From Pseudoalteromonas luteoviolacea (GTDB lineage Bacteria > Pseudomonadota > Gammaproteobacteria > Enterobacterales > Alteromonadaceae), in NCBI RefSeq assembly GCF_001696455.1, contig NZ_MAUJ01000004.1, positions 124,001 through 188,000 of the forward strand: a stretch of DNA of 64,000 bases, in the 5' to 3' direction. Below the pieces are notes generated by a model. The model ran no database searches, was not told the DNA's origin, and was given only the letters and a program-made list of their open reading frames with translations. How positions within the stretch are numbered: position 1 is the first letter of the stretch; every line of letters starts with the position of its first letter. A program made the translations under genes and the position numbers. Below, piece after piece: positions 9,267 to 17,275 of this stretch.

Positions 9267-9545
9267 ATGGCCAGTACAGCACATGCCTTACACATATTGG
9301 TGAAGCATAAAGAGCAAGCACAAGATATTCTTCAACAATTAAAAAAAGGGGCCAAATTTCAGACCTTGGCAAAGAAATATTCAACCTGTCCATCTGGTAA
9401 AAAAGGGGGAGACTTAGGTGAATTTAGGCGCGGCACTATGGTCCCTCAATTTGATAAAGTGTGCTTTTCTTGCGAAGTGCTCACCCCGCAATTGGTTAAA
9501 ACCAAATTTGGCTGGCATATCATTAAAGTATTGTACCGCACGTAA
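9267..9545 (+). CDS. ppiC: Parvulin peptidyl-prolyl cis-trans isomerase PpiC
   Basis: This is a 92-aa cytoplasmic single-domain parvulin, about the length of E. coli PpiC (93 aa). Near-identical blocks are visible: [39 protein letters not shown] and [12 protein letters not shown]. It accelerates cis/trans isomerisation of peptidyl-prolyl bonds. ATG 9267 is used rather than the upstream GTG 9252 because GCAGG lies 4-5 bp before it and the protein then starts MASTAHALH, as in the family. A REP copy follows the stop by 2 bp. Confidence 0.97.
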   Translation: MASTAHALHILVKHKEQAQDILQQLKKGAKFQTLAKKYSTCPSGKKGGDLGEFRRGTMVPQFDKVCFSCEVLTPQLVKTKFGWHIIKVLYRT

Positions 9546-9547
9546 AT

Positions 9548-9571
9548 ATCAATGGGGTCAGAGTCGTTGAT
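9548..9571 (+). repeat. REP palindrome, copy 5 (left of RAYT)
   Basis: ATCAA and TTGAT arms enclose the GGGGTCAGAGTC core, 2 bp after the ppiC stop. With 10340-10363 it flanks the RAYT gene as an inverted pair, the classic REP/RAYT arrangement. Confidence 0.85.
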
Positions 9572-9630
9572 CCCAATTTTAAAAACTCAGCTATAGTTAA
9601 CAGTCTAAATACTAAAGGATTAGTGATACT

Positions 9631-10347
9631 ATGGCGAGACTCCCCAGACTAAACTTACCCAATATTCCCCAACATGTGGTTCAGCGTGGCAACAATAGGC
9701 AAGTGACTTTTATTGAAAATACTGATTATGCTGTTTATTTAGATAAGTTAAAACAATATGCACAAGAGTATGATGTGCACGTGCATGCCTATGTTTTGAT
9801 GACAAATCATGTGCATTTACTGCTTACACCAACTACCGCCAATGGAGTCAGTAAGCTTATGCAGTCTTTAGGGCGTTATTATGTACGCTATTTCAATCAT
9901 GCTTATCAAAGAACTGGTACGCTTTGGGAAGGGCGTTATAAGTCAACTTTGGTAGATACCGAACGCTATTTTTTATTAGTCAGCCGCTACATCGAGCTAA
10001 ACCCTGTACGTGCCAACATGGTGTCCCATCCGGCGGAATATATTTGGACAAGCTATCATCACAATGCACTGGGTAAACAAATTGAGTTAATTACAGAGCA
10101 TGCATTATTCAAGACGCTTGGATTATCTGAACAAGCCAGACACGCGTGCTATCGCGCATTATTTAAAAGAGAAATACCCGCAAAAACGTTGGCAGATATA
10201 CAGAGTGCTACTAACAAGATGTGGGTACTAGGAAGTGAACATTTTAAACAGCACGTTGAGGCCTTGACGGGGAGAAGAGCCACACCAGTGCCTCGAGGTG
10301 GAGACAGAAAGTCAGAGGCTTATAAGAAACAATTTAGTGATCAATGA
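9631..10347 (+). CDS. REP-associated tyrosine transposase (RAYT, Y1_Tnp)
   Basis: This is a 238-aa single-strand endonuclease of the IS200/IS605-related Y1 family. It has an N-terminal RLPRLNLPNIPQHVVQRGNNRQ and a metal-binding HUH motif His60-Val-His62 in MTNHVHLLLTP. RTGTLWEGRYKSTLVDTERYFLLVSRYIELNPVRA holds the likely nucleophilic tyrosine region. RAYTs recognise and cleave REP hairpins, and the inverted REP copies at 9548 and 10340 are the probable substrates. The gene is intact. Its last codons and stop lie inside the right REP. Confidence 0.95.
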   Translation: MARLPRLNLPNIPQHVVQRGNNRQVTFIENTDYAVYLDKLKQYAQEYDVHVHAYVLMTNHVHLLLTPTTANGVSKLMQSLGRYYVRYFNHAYQRTGTLWEGRYKSTLVDTERYFLLVSRYIELNPVRANMVSHPAEYIWTSYHHNALGKQIELITEHALFKTLGLSEQARHACYRALFKREIPAKTLADIQSATNKMWVLGSEHFKQHVEALTGRRATPVPRGGDRKSEAYKKQFSDQ

Positions 10348-10363
10348 CTCTGACCCCATTGAT
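10340..10363 (-). repeat. REP palindrome, copy 6 (right of RAYT), carrying two stop codons
   Basis: ATCAATG and CATTGAT arms enclose GACTCTGACCC. The plus strand supplies the RAYT stop (TGA 10345-10347). The minus strand encodes the final Q-W-G-Q-S-H and stop of the ABC exporter. Confidence 0.9.
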
Positions 10364-12146
10364 TTTGTAGTATGTCGGCAGGCTTGCCATCTCTAACGAT
10401 TTTGCCATCCTTAATCTCAATAATGCGATCCATCATGGTAAGTACATCATATGAGTGGGCGATAGAAATAACGGTTTTTCCCTTCATAAGTGTTTTGAGG
10501 GTGGCAATAAAGTTGGCTTTTAAAGCAGGATCTAGAGCGCTTGTTGCTTCGTCTAGTAAAAGTATATTTTTATCTCTTAATAGTGCTCTGGCGAGTGCTA
10601 AGCGCTGACGCTGGCCACCAGATAATTGCCCGCCATTTTCACCAATAAACGCGCATAAGCCTTGGCGACCTCGGGCGTCTTTGTAGCTTTCTACAAACTC
10701 TAAAGCATTGGCTTTTTCAAGCGCTTGTTTCACCGCTTCCCGACTGGTGTTATTTAATCCGAATGAGACATTCTCAAAAATGCTTTGATTGAAAAGGCCA
10801 ATATCTTGATTCAGGAAACTGATCTCGCTACATACACTGTCGGTAGTGAAGTCTTCGATATTTTTGCCATCAATATAAATTGCACCCTCTTCAATTTCAT
10901 CAATACCAGAGAGCATATTGAGTAGTGAAGACTTGCCTGCGCCAGAAGGGCCTATGATCCCGACCTTTTCGCCTGCTTTGATTTTTAGCGATAAATCGGT
11001 AAAAAGCAGCGCTTTGTTTTCATAGGCAAACTCAACATTTTTAAAGGTAATTTTCCCCCTAGTTACATTAAAGTTGCCTTCTTCTTCAATAGGCTCGACG
11101 TCTTCAAGAAACTCATTGATTAACTCCCTACCGACAGTCACTTGACCCCAAGAAACAAAAAACGCATCAAACTCATCTTGACACCATTCTGACAGCGATA
11201 TGACTCGGTACACTAAGGCTAACACCATGGAAAACTCACCGATAGAAATGCTGTTTTGCTGCCAAAGCTGCAAACATAACGCGCCTGTACCAACGATTAA
11301 AATGCCGTTGAGTAATCCAACCACAGACGCAAAATTTGAGAATACACGATATTCTTTAGCGACGACTCTGCGGTGTCGAGTCGCCCACTTTTCTGCGAAT
11401 TTTTGTTCATATGTTTTATTCGATAGCATCTTAACCGTACGAATGCGTGCGAAGCGTTCAGTAAACTTGCCTGTGATCTCTGCACAGCTCTCTGCTTCAA
11501 GTCGATTCGTTGTTTTGGCTTTGGGTATCCACTGAAATATTAGTAACGTCAAAAATATACCTGTCCACACAAGGAAAGGAGTCATCAGCCAGCCGTCAAT
11601 GTTACCAACATAAAACAGCAGCGCGCCCATAAATGCCAGCAAGAAACCAGCAAAGCCACAAAACTGCAATACCACATCAATGATGGCTTCTGACGTGTCT
11701 ACAATCACAATTGCAGTAGCGCCAGGGTCATCTTCTTCGTGGTAAATGGCCGGCGAGGCAATCAGTGTTCGATATAATTTTATGATGGTATTTTTTTGTA
11801 GGTTTGGTCCCAACAGTTGATGAAAAACGAGGTTTTTAATGAGGGTTATTGTGGGAATAACAACGGCAATGGCAATCGCGACGAGCGCCAGATCATAGCC
11901 TTTATTATTCAGTAGCGTACGATTGTGTGCGGTATCCAACCAGTCGACTAACTCTCCTAAAAAGTCGAAGGTTACGATCTGTAACATGCCGCCGAGTAAA
12001 GCGACCGTAAAGGCGACAGCTACCCAACCTGAAAACTCCTTTGCGCACTGACGAATAAAAGGCAAGTTGTGTTGAGCCGCTTTTAATTGACTGTCAAAAG
12101 TGTCTTTGTGACCTATTCTTTCAAAGAGTTTAAATAATGATTTCAT
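10341..12146 (-). CDS. ABC exporter (fused membrane and ATPase domains)
   Basis: This is a 601-aa half-transporter that should work as a dimer. The N-terminal membrane domain (residues ~35-320, about six helices) begins with WVAVAFTVALLGGMLQIVTF. The nucleotide-binding domain follows, with GPSGAGKSSLLNML, a Q-loop FLNQDIGLFNQ, the signature LSGGQRQRLALARALL, DEATSALD and an IAHS switch histidine. It resembles lipid, peptide or drug exporters; the substrate is unknown. No periplasmic adaptor gene is adjacent. Its last six residues and stop come from a REP, so the C-terminus was probably changed by REP insertion. It overlaps the RAYT gene tail-to-tail by 7 bp. Confidence 0.93.
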   Translation of the reverse strand: MKSLFKLFERIGHKDTFDSQLKAAQHNLPFIRQCAKEFSGWVAVAFTVALLGGMLQIVTFDFLGELVDWLDTAHNRTLLNNKGYDLALVAIAIAVVIPTITLIKNLVFHQLLGPNLQKNTIIKLYRTLIASPAIYHEEDDPGATAIVIVDTSEAIIDVVLQFCGFAGFLLAFMGALLFYVGNIDGWLMTPFLVWTGIFLTLLIFQWIPKAKTTNRLEAESCAEITGKFTERFARIRTVKMLSNKTYEQKFAEKWATRHRRVVAKEYRVFSNFASVVGLLNGILIVGTGALCLQLWQQNSISIGEFSMVLALVYRVISLSEWCQDEFDAFFVSWGQVTVGRELINEFLEDVEPIEEEGNFNVTRGKITFKNVEFAYENKALLFTDLSLKIKAGEKVGIIGPSGAGKSSLLNMLSGIDEIEEGAIYIDGKNIEDFTTDSVCSEISFLNQDIGLFNQSIFENVSFGLNNTSREAVKQALEKANALEFVESYKDARGRQGLCAFIGENGGQLSGGQRQRLALARALLRDKNILLLDEATSALDPALKANFIATLKTLMKGKTVISIAHSYDVLTMMDRIIEIKDGKIVRDGKPADILQNQWGQSH

Positions 12147-12211
12147 CGCTTTATATCACATCTGGATGTATGGGCCTGATTCGGATAAGAGAGCCAGAGT
12201 TCAGTATAAAT

Positions 12212-12255
12212 AAGCCACTGATTAGGATGTGGATTCCTCGTATCAGTGGCTTTTT
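12212..12255 (-). terminator. Hairpin terminator of speD-speE
   Basis: AAGCCACTGAT (12212-12222) and ATCAGTGGCTT (12242-12252) form an 11-bp perfect stem. On the minus strand it is followed by TTATTTAT, so it should end the speDE transcript. T-runs on both sides make it possibly bidirectional. Confidence 0.75.
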
Positions 12256-12296
12256 CTTCAATGTTAATGTGTGTTTATGGCAAGTTAGATGACTAA

Positions 12297-13259
12297 CTAG
12301 TCTTCGCCTTCACTTTCATTCGATGTTTCTGGTGTATAGTCGTCCCAATCACCGGCTTCTGGCATGGATAACTCATCCACATTTTCACAATTGACGGCTT
12401 GGTTCACATAGTCTCGCATGTCTTTTGACAAGAAGAAGGCACCAAAATGCGCCTCAGGTGAGTAGTACTTAGTTTGAATATCTGCTTTGGTAAAACGTGA
12501 TTCAAGCTCTTCAAGCGAGAGAGTATTGATGTTACCCGCTCTTGTTGCCCAAATAAATGCATGTGAACCGCCAAAGTAGTCGTAGCAACCACCCATATAA
12601 ATGCCGGCAGGATTATTGAATGCTTGAGTCAAACGAGAGACCATAGATTGCATCATGTAAGGTTCAAAATAAGGGGTGCCGCCCTGTGCGACCAAAATGC
12701 CATGGGCTTTAAGTGCCTTTAAGCAGTTTCCAAAAAAAGATTGGGTGAAAAGTGTTTCTGATGCACCGCCATCTGGATCGGCTGCATCTAAGATGATGAG
12801 ATCAAAACAGTCATGGTATTGGGAGATAATGTCGGCACCGTCTCCGATACGTAATACAAACCTTGGATCATCAAATGCCCCATTATTGATTTCTGGCAAA
12901 TACTTGCGGCTCAATTGAATTATTTGCTCATCAATGTCCACCATGACCACGTTTTCAACACTGCTATGCTTTAACACCTCACGGGCGCTGCCACCGTCGC
13001 CACCGCCAACAATCAGCACATTTTTAATATTACCGTGAAATAAAATGGGAACGTGTGCCATCATCTCATGATAGATATGTTCGCCTTTTGTGGTGACCTG
13101 AATGCCATCATCGATGCGCATGACTTTGCCAAGGTGGCGAGTTTCAAAAATACTCACGTCTTGAAATTCGGTTTCCACCTCGACTAAGTCTTTTTCTGAA
13201 CGAAGTGCAATGTGAACGCCACTTGTCATTTGTTCATAATGCCATTTTATATTAGTCAT
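12297..13259 (-). CDS. speE: Spermidine synthase (polyamine aminopropyltransferase)
   Basis: This is a 320-aa cytosolic enzyme that transfers the aminopropyl group of decarboxylated S-adenosylmethionine to putrescine. The SAM-type motif GGGDGGSAREVLKH, then VDIDEQII and DLIILDAADPDG (the acceptor-binding region), are clear. It is about 30 residues longer than E. coli SpeE because of an acidic C-terminal tail (DWDDYTPETSNESEGED). It lies 21 bp downstream of speD in one operon, so the two make spermidine together. A strong terminator follows. Confidence 0.96.
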   Translation of the reverse strand: MTNIKWHYEQMTSGVHIALRSEKDLVEVETEFQDVSIFETRHLGKVMRIDDGIQVTTKGEHIYHEMMAHVPILFHGNIKNVLIVGGGDGGSAREVLKHSSVENVVMVDIDEQIIQLSRKYLPEINNGAFDDPRFVLRIGDGADIISQYHDCFDLIILDAADPDGGASETLFTQSFFGNCLKALKAHGILVAQGGTPYFEPYMMQSMVSRLTQAFNNPAGIYMGGCYDYFGGSHAFIWATRAGNINTLSLEELESRFTKADIQTKYYSPEAHFGAFFLSKDMRDYVNQAVNCENVDELSMPEAGDWDDYTPETSNESEGED

Positions 13260-13280
13260 TTGCGTTAGTACTCCGTTTTG

Positions 13281-13718
13281 TTATGCAGTTTTGAGGGTTG
13301 CTTGTAACTTGTTGTGTAAAAGAGGTTGGAACTCTCCAAAGCCAGTGACCGTGCCGCCTCTTGTGAGGGTATTAACGACCATATTTCCCGGTTGGAAGTA
13401 GTGTTCGATTACAGGTAGGCACAGCTCTGGTTGTGCATCACCACACATGAAAATGTCCATGGCGGCGAAACTGAACTCCGGCCACGTGTGAATTGAAATA
13501 TGGCTCTCAGCCAGAATAATCATGCCCGAAACCCCACCGTTTGTTTCAAAGGGGTGTATATGAGTTTTTAAAATTGTGGCGTTTGCAGCATGGGCACACT
13601 CAATCATCATGTCTTCTATGCGCTTCTCACCTACTAAGTTTGAAGCATCGAATATATCGACAATAATGTGCTGACCCAAAGGGTGAACTAACTGTGGCTC
13701 TGAAGAGGGTATATTCAT
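13281..13718 (-). CDS. speD: S-adenosylmethionine decarboxylase proenzyme
   Basis: This is a 145-aa pyruvoyl-dependent enzyme that supplies decarboxylated SAM to SpeE. The self-cleavage site is visible as LAESHISIHTWPEF: Glu71/Ser72 should be cleaved, and Ser72 becomes the pyruvoyl group. The short length places it in the small prokaryotic class rather than the ~264-aa E. coli-type enzyme. It is the first gene of the speD-speE operon. The 309 bp upstream, to the divergent poly-Asn gene, carry no clear riboswitch. Confidence 0.95.
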   Translation of the reverse strand: MNIPSSEPQLVHPLGQHIIVDIFDASNLVGEKRIEDMMIECAHAANATILKTHIHPFETNGGVSGMIILAESHISIHTWPEFSFAAMDIFMCGDAQPELCLPVIEHYFQPGNMVVNTLTRGGTVTGFGEFQPLLHNKLQATLKTA

Positions 13719-14027
13719 TCTTTTACTCAGTGTTCTTCTTTAAAAATACGCAATAGAGGGGCTTACAGATAAATACCTCACTACTAGATATGCAGATATT
13801 CCAGCATTGAAATGTGCAGCGAATGTGGAACGTAATGAGTAATGGCTGAGTTCAGTCAAAAGGATTACAGAGTGCTAAATCTTATAAAAGCACAATATTA
13901 AAGGTATCAAGCAATGCTAAAGAATATAGAATTTCTACATTGGAGTAATTAATTCTGCTTAGTGTTCCTATTTTAAATCTGGTATCTTTAGCATAAGAGA
14001 TATAGGAAGCTGAGGAAGTCGAGTCAG
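13719..14027. other. AT-rich intergenic region between divergent operons
   Basis: This 309-bp stretch separates speD (minus) from the radical SAM operon (plus). It must hold promoters for both. I see AT-rich sequence but no convincing operator, terminator or RNA structure. GAGGAAG ahead of ATG 14028 is the ribosome site of the next gene. Confidence 0.5.
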
Positions 14028-14387
14028 ATGCAAGCGTTAGATACTAAAATAGATTTTTTTATATCTCAACTTTCCATTGGGGAAAAGAAGGATGAAATTT
14101 ATTCAAAATTATACCAGTTTTTCAAAGGTGAAGACCCTCAAAAGCATGTTATCTATAAGCGTTCAATAATTTATTTTTATTATGGTAGCGACATTGTGGA
14201 AACTTATTCTTGCACCCCCGTAGAAGTGGAACACTCAATCTCATTTGATGGTTCAAAAGTTTCAAAAATTGAAAAGTCTTATTTTACAGGTGCATCTTCT
14301 AAATCAATTTTTGATGTCGAGTTTGAGATGTCGAGTAATAATAACAATAATAATAACAACAATAATAATGGTAATAATAATGGATGA
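14028..14387 (+). CDS. Small protein with poly-Asn/Gly tail, possible radical SAM substrate
   Basis: This is a 119-aa protein with no signal peptide or membrane segment. Residues 1-~100 look like a compact alpha/beta domain (IYSKLYQFFKGEDPQKHVIYKRSIIYFYYG...). The C-terminus after SS is eleven Asn, Gly, three Asn, Gly, stop. It overlaps the next gene's first in-frame ATG by an ATGA, and the radical SAM gene is third in the operon. A leader-like domain followed by a low-complexity tail next to a SPASM radical SAM enzyme fits the layout of a modified-peptide precursor. That is inference. The tail could instead be a plain linker or a slipped microsatellite. The family is not recognised. Confidence 0.72.
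   Translation: MQALDTKIDFFISQLSIGEKKDEIYSKLYQFFKGEDPQKHVIYKRSIIYFYYGSDIVETYSCTPVEVEHSISFDGSKVSKIEKSYFTGASSKSIFDVEFEMSSNNNNNNNNNNNGNNNG
14337..14384 (+). repeat. In-frame AAT/AAC trinucleotide tract
   Basis: Sixteen codons (14 of them AAT or AAC, interrupted by GGT and ending GGA) form the C-terminus of the 14028-14387 protein. Triplet slippage would change Asn number without shifting the frame, so length may vary between strains. Confidence 0.9.
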
Positions 14388-14401
14388 TTTTAAGGGGGGT
14401 T

Positions 14402-15193
14402 ATGGAGCATAATTGGTTTTATATCGTAGCGCTAATTTCTTGTAGTTCAATCATTGCTGTTAACTTTTTCTATACATTTAAACTCTTAAATAAAATACTC
14501 TATTTTTATAGAGCAAAATCAATAACGGATGAGCTAAACATAGGAGACTATGTGAAAGTTCAAGGTGTTGTAAAAATGCCTACGATAGAATCCCCCTTCT
14601 TTAACTTAGATTGTGTTTATTGGAAAAGCTACGTATGGGCTTCATTCGAAACGAAGCGAAAAAAGCCCGATACAGGAATGCAAGAACACACCCCGCTCCT
14701 AGAAGTAAAAGAATCAGTCATGCCTCCGTTAATGGTTCGTCAGTCAGACATGCTAGTGCATGTAGATTTCTCTCAGAAGTCTTCTTTAATGCTTAACCTT
14801 GAGAAAAGAGTAAAGAGAAAAAGGGCTCCTCCGAATGAAACCACGGCAAAGTTAGCCAAAGAAAAGTATAAAATGTATAAAGTGCATGAATATAGCTTGC
14901 CAGTTGACGCAAACGTGGCTGTTTGGGGAAAAGTAGATAGTATCAGTAGCAATGTCATCACTATCATTGGTTCCAATAGTGATAAGCAACCTTGTTTTTT
15001 GTACAACGGCCCCACGGCTTCAGTTTATAGATTGCTAAAAAATCGAATATATTTGTCTATGAGTATTGTTTCTATCAGTGCCTTCTACTTTTTTATTGTT
15101 GAATGGGCCTATAGTAGTTCTTTTCTTGTTTTAGCCCTGTTTTTATTTCTTATTTTTTATTTACAGAAGTTGTCAATAAAGAAGTTGTTTTAA
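14402..15193 (+). CDS. Membrane protein with a GIDE/BAM-like domain
   Basis: This is a protein of about 263 aa. One N-terminal membrane helix (WFYIVALISCSSIIAVNFFYTF) is followed by a soluble region, then two C-terminal helices near residues 210-255. The soluble part begins GDYVKVQGVVKMP...SPFFNLDCVYWKSYVW and ends ANVAVWGKVDSISSNVITII. This resembles the GIDE ('beside a membrane') domain of eukaryotic MUL1 and many bacterial proteins; the match is by eye and moderate. ATG 14402 follows AAGGGGGG closely; ATG 14384 (overlapping the previous stop) is the alternative. Five bp separate it from the radical SAM gene. It may anchor, export or process the product of this operon. Confidence 0.75.
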   Translation: MEHNWFYIVALISCSSIIAVNFFYTFKLLNKILYFYRAKSITDELNIGDYVKVQGVVKMPTIESPFFNLDCVYWKSYVWASFETKRKKPDTGMQEHTPLLEVKESVMPPLMVRQSDMLVHVDFSQKSSLMLNLEKRVKRKRAPPNETTAKLAKEKYKMYKVHEYSLPVDANVAVWGKVDSISSNVITIIGSNSDKQPCFLYNGPTASVYRLLKNRIYLSMSIVSISAFYFFIVEWAYSSSFLVLALFLFLIFYLQKLSIKKLF

Positions 15194-15198
15194 ATATA

Positions 15199-16998
15199 AT
15201 GAAAAATATCGAACCATCACGTTTCATTCATCTGTTATACGCCCCCACAAACTTTTGTAATATGGGGTGTAAATATTGCTACCTTGGAACAGGTACTGAT
15301 GAGAAGTCGACATTAAATAAAGTTGTATCGACTCTAGATACAGCTGTCAGTGGCTTTTTAGCAGAAGGAATTATACCTTTTAACTTATCTTTTCACGGCG
15401 GAGAAGCGACATCCATACCTAAAGAGATATTAGTAAATTTGTTAGATTATTCATATGAATACTACCTTAAATACGGTGATAAGATTAAAGCGGCAGGCTA
15501 CCCTTTGAATCCTGTTCATATAAAGACGAATTTATTTAATTTTGACAAGCTATATGATGTTTTTGAAAGGTATAAAGTTTCTATAAGCGGCAGTGTTGAT
15601 TTACCATTAAAACTGCACGAAAAGTACAGGACAGATAAAAGAGGTAGGTCAACTTTAGAGAAAATAACAAAAAACCTTAAGTTGTTAGCGACCTATCCTC
15701 ATCATAAGAAGATTTCTTGTGTGGTAACGCAAGAGCACTTTCACCAATTGGATGACTTTATCGATGACATAAAGTATATCCACTATGGTATTGGTCTAGA
15801 CATGACTAAGTTTAATATCATGTTCTCCTTTGATAGTCACAAAAACAAAGACAAGTTTGGTGGTGGGATCATTGGCACGGAAATGCTCACGCAAGATCAA
15901 CAAGTATTATTTTATAAAAAACTATATGAAGAGTTCGAAGGAACAGAGCTAGAAGAGGGTCTAAAGCAGCATTGGTTTAAAGAGTTTACACCGGAATTTT
16001 GCTGTAGTGCAGTAAATTGTGGTGATAAATTTTTTCTTTTACAAAATAATGGTGATGTTTATGCGTGTCCTAGAGGGCAGTCATCAAAAAAATTTTATTA
16101 CGGAAATTTATTTCAAGATTCAGTATTGGATATTTTAAATAATGGATGGCAAACAATAGAGTCCATTGAAAATAGCTTACCAGCTGATGAGGAATGTTTT
16201 ACTTGCTCGTACTTGCCTTACTGCAATCAAGGTTGTGTGTTTGTAAGAGAGCAAACTCAGATGACAAAAAGTTACACGTGCAAGCTGCAAAAAGAATTGT
16301 ATAAAGCAGATTTAGAGCGTTACCCCCCTTATGATAAGGGTTACATTGAAAGTTACGCTGCACAATATAAGTATCAAAACAAAATTAATAGTTTTAAAAA
16401 GAATGAGATCTCATTGGAAAAAAATAGATTTATTACAAACGAGTTAGAGAGTGAAGATAATTCGCTAAAGAGTTTACTTGCTAACGACCCTATACTTCAG
16501 TCTGTTTACGCCAGTACAAACTTTGGTCTTACGGTTGATGGTACAGACTACAAACTAACAAGTAATACATTATCTAATAAAACGGAGTTGGTTTTATTGC
16601 TTGAAGGCAGTCAGGTGGTTCTTAAGGTAAAAAGAGATGTTTTAGAGAAAAATAGCACCGAACTAGTAAATAACCATTTAATTTTAATGGTGACTAGAAA
16701 TACGATGGTAACCTATGGCGATGAAAAACGACGTAAGCAAGAGCATTTATTTGATTATCATCTCTATGCCAATTCATTACAAAATAGCTCTGAAGTTAAG
16801 GGCGATTATTATCACCTAGATATTACCAAAATCATAAAAATACACAGCGATTTGTTTTTAAGTGGTGTAAGGAATAATTTTTTCGTTACTACAAAAAAGT
16901 TGCGTGAGTATCATTATGAAAAGCAGAGGAAAAATGCATTCTATCACATTCAAGCTATTAATTTGCCATTTCCATTTATTGAGTTTTATTGGCAATAG
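15199..16998 (+). CDS. Radical SAM/SPASM peptide-maturase-like enzyme
   Basis: This is a 599-aa cytosolic enzyme. The [4Fe-4S]-SAM motif is Cys20-x3-Cys24-x2-Cys27 (FCNMGCKYC), followed by the SAM-binding FHGGEATS. A SPASM domain for auxiliary clusters spans about residues 270-375: CCSAVNCG, YACPRG, then CFTCSYLPYCNQGCVF and a final Cys. This build is typical of RiPP-modifying enzymes and anaerobic sulfatase maturases. No sulfatase is nearby, while a small repeat-tailed protein heads the operon. Residues ~400-599 form a C-terminal extension I do not recognise (GLTVDGTDYKLTSNT...FPFIEFYWQ). The reaction on the substrate is unknown. The gene is visibly AT-rich, which suggests horizontal transfer. 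Confidence 0.9.
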   Translation: MKNIEPSRFIHLLYAPTNFCNMGCKYCYLGTGTDEKSTLNKVVSTLDTAVSGFLAEGIIPFNLSFHGGEATSIPKEILVNLLDYSYEYYLKYGDKIKAAGYPLNPVHIKTNLFNFDKLYDVFERYKVSISGSVDLPLKLHEKYRTDKRGRSTLEKITKNLKLLATYPHHKKISCVVTQEHFHQLDDFIDDIKYIHYGIGLDMTKFNIMFSFDSHKNKDKFGGGIIGTEMLTQDQQVLFYKKLYEEFEGTELEEGLKQHWFKEFTPEFCCSAVNCGDKFFLLQNNGDVYACPRGQSSKKFYYGNLFQDSVLDILNNGWQTIESIENSLPADEECFTCSYLPYCNQGCVFVREQTQMTKSYTCKLQKELYKADLERYPPYDKGYIESYAAQYKYQNKINSFKKNEISLEKNRFITNELESEDNSLKSLLANDPILQSVYASTNFGLTVDGTDYKLTSNTLSNKTELVLLLEGSQVVLKVKRDVLEKNSTELVNNHLILMVTRNTMVTYGDEKRRKQEHLFDYHLYANSLQNSSEVKGDYYHLDITKIIKIHSDLFLSGVRNNFFVTTKKLREYHYEKQRKNAFYHIQAINLPFPFIEFYWQ

Positions 16999-17048
16999 AG
17001 TTTAATTTTTTAATTATCAATATGTGTAGTGTCGATTGTTTTATTAAT

Positions 17049-17079
17049 AAAGGGAACGGACACTCCCTTTTCCTTCTTT
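17049..17079 (+). terminator. Hairpin terminator of the radical SAM operon
   Basis: AAAGGGA (17049-17055) and TCCCTTT (17064-17070) form a 7-bp stem followed by TCCTTCTTT. It lies about 50 bp after the radical SAM stop. Confidence 0.45.
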
Positions 17080-17275
17080 AGCTCGAGTTCACCATTCTTA
17101 TAGATTGCTTTGAATTAATATTTTTCATTTGAAGTTATATTCATGATTTATATAAGTAAATGGGTGGGATATGGATATATTAATTAAAATAAGAAATACG
17201 CCAACCTCTTTTTATTGACAGTTCAAAAACTAGTCTGTTAGTAATAGTTTTGAGCCCATAAAAGGAACTTGGTAT

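Noticed and set aside
9631..10347. IS200/IS605 insertion sequence
   Set aside because: The Y1 protein has the RAYT layout and is flanked by inverted REP palindromes; there is no tnpB and no typical IS200 ends.
15199..16998. Anaerobic sulfatase-maturating enzyme
   Set aside because: The SPASM layout would allow it, but no sulfatase gene occurs in the window and the operon partners do not fit.
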